DNA of 11,795 nucleotides from CAKSXP01 sp964609305. GTDB lineage: Bacteria; Bacillota; Clostridia; Oscillospirales; Oscillospiraceae. Positions 1 through 7,409 of the stretch are shown in pieces; position 1 is the first letter of the stretch; each line of letters begins with the position of its first letter. The translations under genes were made by a program, and so were the position numbers. Location: NCBI GenBank assembly GCA_964609305.1, contig CAZSRK010000062.1:1-11795 (forward strand), given 5' to 3'. A model generated the notes under the pieces. The model was not told the DNA's origin and did not search any database. It worked only from the letters and a program-made list of their open reading frames with translations.

Positions 1-617
1 GGCCAGAGGCTGGACAGCGGCGGTGTGCTGTCGGTAACGATCCATATCTCATAGTGAGGTGTATGCGCCACATAAAGGGCAACGCCATACAGTCCACAGA
101 CGCACAAGGCCGGCAACGTGCGTTTAAGCACATAGACCGCCAGCAACGGAGTGCTCATAACCCCTATATCTAAAACCAGCCGGATTGCCATATTTCGCAA
201 GATGTATACTGCTCCAGCCGATGTAAAATCCACTCTCGCCAGCAGCATTCCGCTCAGCTGGGCAGACAGGGAACAAATGAGGCACCCTATAAGAAACCAG
301 CAATACCCGCCAAAAAACACGGCACTGCGGCTGTATCCCCGGCATAGTACGTTGTTAAAGCCCCGTTAATCCAGACCCGCGCACAAAAAGACACCGGCCC
401 ATATTCCTCCGGCCAGTCCGAAAAAGGGGCGTTCCTCCATCAGATAAGCGAATGCATCCATAACGGGAAGTTCCATCCCTATTCTGGCAACATAATTGCC
501 TAATTGGGACGCTCCATACGCTCCCATACAGATACCCGCTGCAAGAGGAAAGATCGTCCAAATTTGCCCCCGGAGGATTTCCATATAAAAAATAAAGATG
601 CGTTTATAATCACTCAT
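1..617 (-). pseudogene. Second ABC-2 type permease of the exporter, interrupted by one in-frame TAA; partial at window edge
   Basis: An ATG at 617 overlaps the stop of the upstream permease by four bases (ATGA), and the frame runs 83 codons to a TAA at 366-368. The same frame then stays open for about 121 more codons to the window edge. The text after the stop is still convincing membrane protein (RGFNNVLCRGYSRSAVFFGG, then hydrophobic segments), so one reading frame has been broken by a single nonsense codon. Residues before the stop contain two hydrophobic stretches (IWTIFPLAAGICMGAYGAS and GLAGGIWAGVFLCAG). In bacitracin/lantibiotic-type exporters two permeases pair with one ATPase, and this would be the second. 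There is no strong ribosome binding site, so translation probably depends on coupling to the upstream permease. A sequencing error is the alternative to a real mutation. The 3' end lies outside the window. Confidence 0.75.
366..368 (-). other. In-frame TAA nonsense codon in second permease
   Basis: Read on the minus strand, GGT CTG GAT is followed by TAA and then CGG GGC TTT AAC AAC in the same frame. Both sides encode continuous permease-like sequence, so the codon is a lesion rather than the natural end of the gene. Confidence 0.75.
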
Positions 618-1396
618 TTGATACGCACCCGCTTAAAGGCAACGACGGAGAGCCATGCAAACACGACACAGTAGAGAATGGAGACAATTGCTGAGAAACA
701 AATATCCCCAGTAGTAGCTTCCGAAGTCCAAAAGCCTTCAGAATATATGAAACTTTGTGGAAATAATATCTCCGGATTCCGGCCCAGAATGAATAATGCT
801 GCAAAAGAGCCGGCCAGGCTAAAAATCGGGTGTTTTGCAACTATGGCTATAAAAAACATAAATGTCGCTGTTCCCAGTGTCATCAGAAGCAATAATGCAA
901 AATTACGTATGAAGAGGCCTACAGGTGCAATGTAGCCAACCGTAAACGTCTTCAGCATATAAAGGCAAATTACAATACAATAAAAAGAAAAAATGATGTA
1001 CACTGTCAAAAGCTTCGAGAGGATAAATTTTGTCCGGGATACAAGTTGCACGCTATTTCTAACTGTCCTGTTCGCAAAGTCTCGGTTTAGAATAATCAAT
1101 GCGAAAAAAATAGACAAAAAGAACATCCCATCGGCACAGAAAATAAATACTTTGGGGAACTGCCTCTCATAGAGTATTTCCATAGCCTCATCCACATCGT
1201 TTATCCCGTGTAAATCTAGGACATTTTGTACCCCCTCCCAGGTTATCTCATTGGCCAGAATTCTAAGACGGTTGGGGGTATATATGCCTCCCGTACTGGA
1301 CGCCCATACACCGAAGGCGAATAGGACGATAAGGTATATCAGAGCAAACCGGCTGCAAAACAGGCGGTAGAAGTTTGAACGCATCAGCCTTACCAT
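614..1396 (-). CDS. ABC-2 type (bacitracin/lantibiotic immunity-like) permease, 260 aa
   Basis: This appears to be an integral membrane subunit of an ABC exporter of the bacitracin/lantibiotic self-protection type. About six hydrophobic segments are visible: residues 14-33, roughly 86-106, 130-150, 162-187, 192-205 and 230-250. The motif RDFANRTVRNSVQLVSRTKF after the second segment is typical of ABC-2 permeases of this group, and the C-terminus is basic (FKRVRIK). The ATG at 1396 overlaps the 3' end of the ATPase gene by seven bases and has an AGGAGG site eight bases upstream. The reading frame is intact, but its ATPase partner is frameshifted and the following permease carries a stop, so it probably has no working complex. 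The family assignment is from sequence style; the substrate is unknown. Confidence 0.8.
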   Translation of the reverse strand: MVRLMRSNFYRLFCSRFALIYLIVLFAFGVWASSTGGIYTPNRLRILANEITWEGVQNVLDLHGINDVDEAMEILYERQFPKVFIFCADGMFFLSIFFALIILNRDFANRTVRNSVQLVSRTKFILSKLLTVYIIFSFYCIVICLYMLKTFTVGYIAPVGLFIRNFALLLLMTLGTATFMFFIAIVAKHPIFSLAGSFAALFILGRNPEILFPQSFIYSEGFWTSEATTGDICFSAIVSILYCVVFAWLSVVAFKRVRIK

Positions 1397-2152
1397 GTCA
1401 GTTTCCTCCTGGTCAGCTCCATAAAATATGCCTCCACATCATTGAGCCCCCGCTCCTCTATCCTCTTGTCCAGCTCTTCCGATGTGATTGTCTCCACTAT
1501 CTCCCCAAGGTCAAAAAAGATATAGTCAGTTGCGACCTTATGTAGTTCGGCAAGTATGTGGCTGGAAATGAGCATGGTTATGCCATACTCTCCGTTTAGC
1601 CGCGTAAGCAGTTCGCGCATCTCGCTAACGCCACTGGGATCAAGGCCGTTAAGCGGCTCATCCAGAAGCAGAAAGTCCGGTTTTCCCAAGAGGGCCGACG
1701 CAATACCGTAACGCTGCCGCTGACCCTGAGAGCAATTTTTTATTCTGCGTCTGCCCACCTCTCTGGGCTCGATTCCGACAACACGGCACAGCTCATCCAG
1801 ATTTGTCCTTTCTTCTCGTTCCAGCAGCATCAACTGCGCTTTCAGATTCTGCATCAACGTCATGTCCGGGTAATAAGCTGGGCTATCCACTAACGCGCCA
1901 AGGCGCTTGCGCGCACTCATTAGCTCCTTGGGGGAATCCAATCCGAACAAGGAAATCGTTCCTGATGTTGGTCTTGTTAACCCGGTTACAAGGCGCATAA
2001 ACGTCGTTTTTCCGGAGCCCGTTGTTGCCCACAAGGCCGTAAATGCGCCCCCTTTCCAACGTGACAGTAATATCTTTCAGAGCCGTGACCATCCGGGACT
2101 TGGTAATGCCGTAGCGCTTGGTAAGTTCCCTTGTCTGTAAAACAACCTCCAT
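1390..2152 (-). pseudogene. ABC exporter ATPase (BcrA/lantibiotic immunity-like), frameshifted inside Walker A
   Basis: The start ATG at 2152 is preceded by GGGAGG about five bases away and encodes MEVVLQTRELTKRYG and on to GRIYGLVGNNG. The frame then fails, and the rest of the ATPase continues in a different frame as GSGKTTFMRLVTGL. Removing one G from the GGGC on the minus strand (plus 2017-2020) restores GNNGSGKTT, a complete Walker A. Downstream are a signature-like CSQGQRQR, Walker B FLLLDEPLNGLDP and the H-loop histidine in SSHIL. The total length, about 253 codons, is normal for this ATPase family. The two pieces would lack a usable nucleotide site: the N-terminal piece reads nonsense after Walker A, and the C-terminal piece starts only at an internal TTG with no ribosome site. 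The extra base sits in a G run, so a sequencing error must be excluded. Confidence 0.85.
2017..2020 (-). other. One-base frameshift in the ATPase P-loop
   Basis: On the minus strand the bases read GGC AAC AAC GGG CTC CGG. The expected glycine-rich loop needs GGC AAC AAC GGN TCC GGA. One surplus base in the GGGC run accounts for the change of frame exactly at the Walker A motif. No slippery heptamer is present, which argues against programmed frameshifting. Confidence 0.8.
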
Positions 2153-2204
2153 AACAACCTCCCTTTCCTGTCAATGTGTAACGTATACAAACAATCAATC
2201 TTAT

Positions 2205-2371
2205 CTATTTTATATTTGTCCGCTTAAACACAAACACAGTGAGACACGATGCAGTAGAGGATGGAGACGATGGCTGCGGTCCACAGTTCGGCTGATGTGG
2301 CGGCCTGTGTCAATATGTCATCTGAATCAGTAAAGAAGACGATAGAAGTTCGAACATGTCAGCCTTGCCAT
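2205..2371 (-). pseudogene. Relic of a paralogous ABC-2 permease: N- and C-terminal ends only
   Basis: A GGGGAGG site precedes ATG 2371, which encodes MARLTCSNFYRL. This closely matches the start of the intact permease downstream (MVRLMRSNFYRL). The text then jumps, in another frame, to TAATSAELWTAAIVSILYC-like sequence. This matches the C-terminal part of that permease (the intact copy has AIVSILYCVV). In the third frame it finishes with VFVFKRTNIK and TAG, matching VAFKRVRIK. Roughly 590 bases of the middle are missing, and two frame changes remain. This must be the residue of a second copy of the permease lying just upstream of the ATPase, and it is non-functional. The alignment was done by eye; the exact deletion joint is uncertain by a few codons. 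Confidence 0.75.
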
Positions 2372-2485
2372 ACAACCACCTCCCCATCGGCAATATCAAA
2401 TGATTGTGCAGCGTTTAATCGGCTTCTTCGTCTGTAAAACTAACCCCACAATAGCACGCGCTATGTCAAAATAGCAATATAGCCT
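2372..2485. other. Short gap between the 5'-nucleotidase-domain gene and the permease relic
   Basis: No gene is visible. A perfect minus-strand TTGACA lies at 2464-2469, but there is no acceptable -10 at normal spacing. A short inverted repeat (ATAGC acgc GCTAT, 2451-2464) follows the end of the upstream gene without a T-run directly after it, so it is not a convincing terminator. Confidence 0.4.
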
Positions 2486-3358
2486 TTACCTCTCCTGCGC
2501 CCTGTGCACAAGCAGCCTTGCCAGAGTGAAAAATACAACGGCGAAGGCAATAGCCCAGACGGGGATGGCCGAAATCAGCGTATTGTCAGTCGTACCGACA
2601 GCGTCTATCCGGCCGGTTTCATAATCAGTTATCTCGCCGTGGGCCAGGAAGAACTCGGCCACAGCGTCAGCAAGCGTTATTCCCAAATCCTCCGCACGCT
2701 CGATGCGCGGCATGCCGTAGCCACCATCAAACATATATCGACTGGCCGCAAGACGATACGTCGTGGACTCGTCGTCCAGGTCCAGTTCCTCCCCCTCGGC
2801 ATCCCGTATGCGCATGACACGGTCACCAGCGGGGGCGGACGCGTCATACACAAAGGAAAATCCAGCCACCTGAACAAAAGCCTCATCAGCAGAAGACGAG
2901 TGGTCTATCGCCTCCGTCTCAGAATCAAGGGTAATTGCCGAAACCGCGTGTTCGAGCACGCCGCACAGCTCCACGATGGTCACGTCCGCGACGGCAAGCT
3001 GTCTGTTTTCAGCAAATGAGGCGCATATATCGTCCCAGGTAACGTCTCCATAGCCCAAGTACTCTTCACTGAAATCACCGGCGTTTACAACGGCAAAATC
3101 TGCGTCCGAAGCCTCCAGTACAGCGTCAGCAACCAGGTTGCCGAGCAGTATTTCATTACTCATGCGCCCGCTGATATCCAGCCTGACATCCGCTATCAAG
3201 AGCCTGCCAAGCACATCCTCGCCTTCATAGGCAAAAGCTCCTGCCGGGCAAATAATTATGAACGCCATACAGGCGATTGTCGTAATCAGCGCCGCAACTG
3301 CGGCGAGCAGAGACCCATTCCTCCGAGAGGACGGATTGTATATGTCTATGCGGTTCAT
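2486..3358 (-). CDS. Membrane-anchored stand-alone 5'-nucleotidase C-terminal domain protein, 290 aa
   Basis: The start at 3358 is chosen because GAGGAG lies five bases upstream; an upstream ATG at 3406 would put its first codons inside the terminator stem. Residues 16-40 form a hydrophobic export or anchor segment, and residues 264-284 form a second one followed by RLLVHRAQER, giving a C-terminal anchor. Between them is a domain resembling the C-terminal half of 5'-nucleotidase/UshA proteins: GNLVADAVL (73-81), FAVVNAGDF (88-96), QVAGFSFVYD (163-172) and YRLAASRYMFDGGYGM (201-216). The N-terminal metallophosphoesterase domain, which holds the two metal ions and the catalytic residues, is missing, so hydrolysis is not expected. 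The family's GGDGY-like motif is altered to GGYGM. The gene follows the peptide importer after a terminator and may encode an extracytoplasmic binding protein; its ligand is unknown. Confidence 0.7.
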   Translation of the reverse strand: MNRIDIYNPSSRRNGSLLAAVAALITTIACMAFIIICPAGAFAYEGEDVLGRLLIADVRLDISGRMSNEILLGNLVADAVLEASDADFAVVNAGDFSEEYLGYGDVTWDDICASFAENRQLAVADVTIVELCGVLEHAVSAITLDSETEAIDHSSSADEAFVQVAGFSFVYDASAPAGDRVMRIRDAEGEELDLDDESTTYRLAASRYMFDGGYGMPRIERAEDLGITLADAVAEFFLAHGEITDYETGRIDAVGTTDNTLISAIPVWAIAFAVVFFTLARLLVHRAQER

Positions 3359-3370
3359 TATTCTCCTCAA

Positions 3371-3419
3371 TAAAAAATTCGGCAAAGCTGTCGGAATAAG
3401 GCCCAACAGCTCTGCCGAA
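3371..3419 (-). terminator. Intrinsic terminator after dppF
   Basis: On the plus strand TTCGGCA (3378-3384) plus AGCTGT (3386-3391) pair with ACAGCT (3406-3411) plus TGCCGAA (3413-3419), with one mismatch and a 14-base loop. On the minus strand the stem is followed directly by TTTTTTA (3377-3371). This is a textbook Rho-independent terminator for the importer operon. The GAGGAG site of the next gene starts only a few bases after the U-tract. Confidence 0.85.
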
Positions 3420-3486
3420 ATGGTTTGCTACAGCTCAAAGCGCCGAATGGCTGTGTTTATTTCTGTCCCTCGACGCTTTGCCCGTG

Positions 3487-4449
3487 TCACAGCTCGTTGA
3501 TTTTCTTAGTAAAGTGGCAAGCAACAAAGTGATTGGGAAGGACTTCCTCCACAGCAGGGGATTCCTTAGAGCAGATGTCCTTGGCATAGGGGCAACGGTT
3601 GGCGAAACGGCACCCAGGCTTAGGGTTGATGGGCGAAGACAGCTCGCCCTGAAGCACGACCTTCTTGCGCTCGACATCTATGCTCGGGATGGGGATCGCC
3701 GACAGCAAGCCCTTGGTGTAAGGATGCAGGGGATGATCAAACAGGTCATCTGCCGGGCTCTTCTCCACCATGCAGCCAACATACATCGCCATGATTTCGT
3801 CCGATATATGCTTAACGACGGACAGGTCGTGCGTGACAAAAATGTATGTCAGATTATGTCTTTCCTGCAGGTCCTGCAGGAGGTTAAGTATCTGCGCCTG
3901 GATGGAAACGTCCAGCGCGGAGACAGGCTCGTCGCAGACAATAAACTCGGGGTTTAGAGCCAGCGCACGCGCAACGCCTATACGCTGACGGCGGCCGCCG
4001 TCAAGCTCATGCGGGTAGGAATAGGTCAGACGCTTAGCAAGTCCGACCGTGTCCATCAGCTCCCACACGCGGCGATTGAGCTCATCCTTTGACTTATAGA
4101 TTTTATTGGCCTTCATGGGATCCGCAATCAGCTCCCAGACGGTCATACGGGGATTAAGCGACGAAAACGGGTCCTGGAAGATTATCTGCATCTTTTTACG
4201 CAGTTCGTTCCTGTGTGCATCCTTCGCGTGTGTTATATCCTCGCCATCATATATGACCTGGCCGTCCGTGGCGTCCAGCAGGCCGAGTATCGTACGGCCC
4301 AGAGTGGATTTTCCGCAACCGGACTCGCCGACCACGCCGAGGACCTTGCCGCGGTCGAGCGTGAAGTTGATGTCGTCGACCGCATGTAGCTGGCCACCGC
4401 CGGTCTTGAAATATTTCTTCAGATGGTTAACTTCCAGCAGAGCACTCAT
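3487..4449 (-). CDS. dppF: Dipeptide/oligopeptide ABC importer ATPase DppF, 320 aa
   Basis: This is the second cytoplasmic ATPase of the importer and should pair with DppD to drive uptake through DppB/DppC. Visible elements are Walker A GESGCGKST (41-49), Q-loop Q92 in IIFQDP, signature ELDGGRRQR (148-156), Walker B IVCDEP (170-175), D-loop SALD and H-loop FVTHD. The C-terminal oligopeptide/dipeptide extension has Cys280, Cys286, Cys293 and Cys311. These match the cysteine cluster that binds [4Fe-4S] in structurally studied Dpp ATPases. The signature is LDGGR rather than LSGGQ, which I believe recurs in clostridial DppF proteins. The start overlaps the dppD stop (ATGA), with GGAGG upstream. 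The gene ends 68 bases before the terminator stem, as the last gene of the main operon. Confidence 0.93.
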   Translation of the reverse strand: MSALLEVNHLKKYFKTGGGQLHAVDDINFTLDRGKVLGVVGESGCGKSTLGRTILGLLDATDGQVIYDGEDITHAKDAHRNELRKKMQIIFQDPFSSLNPRMTVWELIADPMKANKIYKSKDELNRRVWELMDTVGLAKRLTYSYPHELDGGRRQRIGVARALALNPEFIVCDEPVSALDVSIQAQILNLLQDLQERHNLTYIFVTHDLSVVKHISDEIMAMYVGCMVEKSPADDLFDHPLHPYTKGLLSAIPIPSIDVERKKVVLQGELSSPINPKPGCRFANRCPYAKDICSKESPAVEEVLPNHFVACHFTKKINEL

Positions 4450-5423
4450 TCGCTCACCGCACCTCCTTCAAACTGTAAGCAGCGCACACCATGTCCGGGC
4501 TCGACCTCGACCATGGCGGGGTGTACCCTGCTGCATTCTTCCGTTGCATGGGGGCACCGGGGGCTGAACGAGCAGCCGCTGGGCAGGTCGGTCGGGTCAG
4601 GCATAAGGCCGTCTATGGGGCTGAGCCTGTGTACTTTCTTATCCAGGCTCGGTATTGCGTTGAAAAGGCCCACCGTATACGGATGCTTAACGTTCCGGAA
4701 TATATGCGTCAGATCTCCATATTCAACGATTTCGCCGGCATACATGATGGCAACCTTATCGCAGGTTTCTGCCACGATGCCCAGATCGTGTGTTATCAGA
4801 AGCATAGAGGTTTTAAGATCATCCTTCAGCTTGCGGATCATCTCCAGGATCTGAGCCTGGATGGTGACGTCAAGAGCCGTGGTCGGCTCATCGGCCAGCA
4901 GCAGCTTCGGGGAGCAAGCAAGAGCCATGGCTATGATAACACGCTGCTTCATTCCGCCGGAAAACTGGTGCGGATACTCATCGCCGCGGTTAGCGGGGAT
5001 GCCGACCATCTCGAGCATCTGCGCAGCCTGCTCACGGGCCTCAGCTTTCGTGCATTTCTCGTGAAGCTGGATAACCTCCGCAATCTGGTCATTGACTTTG
5101 ATAACGGGGTTGAGCGCTGTCATGGGATCCTGGAATATCATGGATATCTGTTTTCCGCGGATATCGCGGATTTTTTCTTCATCCATCTCCAGAATGTCAT
5201 CACCATTGTACAGGATCTCTCCAGAGACATACTCTCCGGGCGGGATCTGTATCAGCTTCAGGATGCCGAGGGCGGTCGTCGTCTTGCCGGCGCCGGTCTC
5301 TCCAACAAGGCCAAGAGTCTCACCCTCGCCAATAGACAGGCTGACATCGTTAACGGCGTTTACAACACCCTCCGAGGTATTGAACCTTATTGTTAAATTC
5401 TTTATCTCCAGCAAATTACTCAT
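4446..5423 (-). CDS. dppD: Dipeptide/oligopeptide ABC importer ATPase DppD, 325 aa
   Basis: This is the first ATPase of the importer. The start at 5423 (MSNLLEIKNL) is preferred over an ATG 33 bases upstream. It has a GAGGTG site six bases away, leaves a ten-base gap after dppC, and begins exactly where the family normally does. Visible elements are Walker A GETGAGKTT (41-49), Q-loop Q98, canonical signature FSGGMKQR (154-161), Walker B LLLADEP (174-180), TALD and the switch histidine in THD (211-213). The C-terminal extension includes PPGxxYV-type peptide-importer features and Cys284, Cys290, Cys297 and Cys315, consistent with an iron-sulfur site known in Dpp ATPases. With DppF it probably forms an asymmetric heterodimer. 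The length is normal for the family. Confidence 0.94.
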   Translation of the reverse strand: MSNLLEIKNLTIRFNTSEGVVNAVNDVSLSIGEGETLGLVGETGAGKTTTALGILKLIQIPPGEYVSGEILYNGDDILEMDEEKIRDIRGKQISMIFQDPMTALNPVIKVNDQIAEVIQLHEKCTKAEAREQAAQMLEMVGIPANRGDEYPHQFSGGMKQRVIIAMALACSPKLLLADEPTTALDVTIQAQILEMIRKLKDDLKTSMLLITHDLGIVAETCDKVAIMYAGEIVEYGDLTHIFRNVKHPYTVGLFNAIPSLDKKVHRLSPIDGLMPDPTDLPSGCSFSPRCPHATEECSRVHPAMVEVEPGHGVRCLQFEGGAVSE

Positions 5424-5433
5424 CTCATTCACC

Positions 5434-6336
5434 TCACTGCTTCTGCTTGGGGTCAAGCGCGTCTCTCAGCCCGTCGCCAAACAGGTTAAAGCCGAGCATT
5501 GCCAGAAGTATCGCTATTCCGGGGAAGGTTATAAGCGGATAGAACTCCCTTATGTAAGGACGTCCTGCATTGAGCATGGCGCCCCACTCCGCCGCGGGCG
5601 GCTGGACTCCGAGCCCGATAAAGCTCAGTCCGGAAATAGCCATGATGTTTCCGCCGAGACGCAGAGTCGTGTCGACTATCAGAGGCGCAAGGCAGTTAGG
5701 TACGACGTGCCGGAAGATTATGCGGCGGTCCTTGGAGCCATATGCCTCCGCTGCCTCGACATACTCCTGTCCACGGATAGACAGCACTGACGCACGAAGC
5801 ATTCGCGCACACGGCGCGATGCCGCCAATCGAAACGGCCAGTGCAGTCTGCCATGTTCCGGTACCCAGCGCTGAGGAAATAACGACTGCCAGCAGCGTCA
5901 TCGGAATTGCGTTGAGAACGTCCATAAGACGCATGAGCAGCGTATCCACCTTGCCGCTGTAAAAGCCCGCTACTGCACCGATGACGGCGCCGAGAATTAT
6001 CGATATCACGCAGCCCAGCAGCGAAACGAGCAGCGAGGTACGGCCGCCGTAAAGCATACGTGTGAGAATATCACGGCCAAAGTTATCCGTTCCGAGCCAG
6101 TGCTCAGCAGACGGGAACTGCAGCCTGTTGGAAAGATCCTGAGCCGAGAAATCGTATGGTGCGATGACATCGGCAAACACGGCCACAAATATGAACAGAA
6201 TAACTAAGAGAAGTCCCACAAGTGAAACCTTTCTCTTTACAAAACGCTTCCAGATCTCAACAAGCTGGCTGCGCTTTTTGAGGTTCTCGACGGTCTCCAC
6301 ACCCTTGGGGGGCTGTGTGGCTGTTTTGGCCGACAT
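5434..6336 (-). CDS. dppC: Dipeptide/oligopeptide ABC importer permease DppC, 300 aa
   Basis: This is an inner-membrane permease subunit that forms the translocation path with DppB. A cytoplasmic basic N-terminus (KKRSQ, FVKRKVS) leads into the first membrane segment at about residues 37-57. The DppC-type N-terminal text RLQFPSAEHWLGTDNFGRD follows, then about five further membrane segments. The EAA loop that docks on the ATPases reads EYVEAAEAYGSKDRRII and RHVVPN. The C-terminal LFGDGLRDALDPK is typical of DppC/OppC. The ATG shares one base with the dppB stop (TAATG) and has AAGGAGGAG upstream, so translation is coupled but also independently well primed. The length is standard. Confidence 0.94.
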   Translation of the reverse strand: MSAKTATQPPKGVETVENLKKRSQLVEIWKRFVKRKVSLVGLLLVILFIFVAVFADVIAPYDFSAQDLSNRLQFPSAEHWLGTDNFGRDILTRMLYGGRTSLLVSLLGCVISIILGAVIGAVAGFYSGKVDTLLMRLMDVLNAIPMTLLAVVISSALGTGTWQTALAVSIGGIAPCARMLRASVLSIRGQEYVEAAEAYGSKDRRIIFRHVVPNCLAPLIVDTTLRLGGNIMAISGLSFIGLGVQPPAAEWGAMLNAGRPYIREFYPLITFPGIAILLAMLGFNLFGDGLRDALDPKQKQ

Positions 6337-7325
6337 TATGACACTCCTCCTTCTGCCGCGGCTTCTTTCGCCTTCTTACGGGCTGCGCGGTTGCCATTCT
6401 TAGAAAATTCAGCCTTGATGCGCGGGTCGACAGCAGCATAGACAAGGTCAACCAGCAGCATAAGAATCATGGTAAATGCGCTGATAATTATTGTAATTCC
6501 AAGAATCATGGAATAGTCACGGTTACCGATCGCCGTTACCAAGCGGGCCCCCATGCCCTGAATATTGAAGATGTTCTCAATTATAACAGAGCCGCCAATT
6601 ATCATGGAAAACTGTGCACCGATGACAGTTATAACCGGTATAAGAGCGTTCTTCAAAGCGTGGCGCGTAATGACGGTGCTCTCCTTGAGTCCCTTGGCAC
6701 GTGCAGTTCTGACATAGTCGGCCCTGATGACCTCCAGCATGCTCGAGCGGGTCATACGGGAGGTAACTGCAAGGGACGAAAGCGCGTTACAGACAACGGG
6801 AAGTATGTACGCCTTCCAACTGCCCAAGCCCGATGCCGGCAGCCAGCCCAGCTTTTGACAGAACAGAATTATCAGCATCAGCGCTACCCAGAAGCTGGGC
6901 ATTGATGCGACGAAGATCGAAATCGTTGTTATCGAATAGTCAAGCACCGAGTTTTGCTTAACGGCGCATAGTATGCCGCAGGGTATCGCAATGATGCATG
7001 TCAAGATACACGACATGATGCCCAACTTAAGGCTTACCCAGATACGGCCGGACAGTTCGGCAGTTACATCACGGCCGGTCTGATAGGAAACACCGAGATC
7101 ACCCTGGACCAGATTGTAAAAGTATCTGCCAAGCTGCTCGAAATAGCCGCCGGTCAGGCCAAGCTGTTCCTGCTTCATGTCATACTCTTCTTGTGTATAA
7201 TCGGCTCCCAGCAGCATTTCGACCGGGTCGCCCGGCATGAAATAGCTTATCGAGAAAACGATCAATATAACCCCTATCATAACAGGGATCATCATCACAA
7301 TTCTCTTTAATGTATATACTAACAA
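6336..7325 (-). CDS. dppB: Dipeptide/oligopeptide ABC importer permease DppB, 329 aa, TTG start
   Basis: This permease subunit partners DppC. The first membrane segment (residues 9-30) is followed by the family hallmark MPGDPVEMLLG and GDLGVSYQTGRDV. About five more membrane segments follow, with an EAA loop reading DYVRTARAKGLKEST and RHALKNALIPV. The end of the conserved part is VDLVYAAVDPRIK. It then carries an extra lysine/alanine-rich tail of about 25 residues. No ATG is in the right place: the family start aligns with TTG at 7325, preceded by AGGAG at nine bases. TTG starts are weaker, which fits low expression of membrane subunits compared with the binding proteins. A hairpin-containing gap of about 150 bases separates it from the binding-protein gene upstream. 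Confidence 0.92.
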   Translation of the reverse strand: MLVYTLKRIVMMIPVMIGVILIVFSISYFMPGDPVEMLLGADYTQEEYDMKQEQLGLTGGYFEQLGRYFYNLVQGDLGVSYQTGRDVTAELSGRIWVSLKLGIMSCILTCIIAIPCGILCAVKQNSVLDYSITTISIFVASMPSFWVALMLIILFCQKLGWLPASGLGSWKAYILPVVCNALSSLAVTSRMTRSSMLEVIRADYVRTARAKGLKESTVITRHALKNALIPVITVIGAQFSMIIGGSVIIENIFNIQGMGARLVTAIGNRDYSMILGITIIISAFTMILMLLVDLVYAAVDPRIKAEFSKNGNRAARKKAKEAAAEGGVS

Positions 7326-7409
7326 CCTTAATCACTCCTATTAATTAAAGGGGCGGACGCCTTCCGGAGACGTTTAAAGAATTTAAAATATAGCGCGGTA
7401 ATACGCTTT

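Noticed and set aside
2441..2469. Perfect minus-strand TTGACA (2464-2469) beside an ATAGC inverted repeat, upstream of the exporter relic
   Set aside because: At 16-18 bases the -10 would be GGGTTA or similar, which is not a credible promoter, and no regulator evidence exists.
3359..3406. Longer N-terminus for the 5'-nucleotidase-domain protein starting at 3406
   Set aside because: Those codons fall in the terminator stem and U-tract and lack a ribosome site, while the ATG at 3358 has GAGGAG at proper spacing.
3478..3957. Plus-strand open frame of 159 codons over dppF, and other antisense frames across the importer
   Set aside because: All lie opposite strongly supported genes and have no domain, start signal or codon evidence of their own.
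5424..5456. Upstream ATG for dppD at 5456
   Set aside because: It would overlap the end of dppC and add 11 residues not typical of the family. ATG 5423 has a clear ribosome site and begins at the conserved N-terminus.
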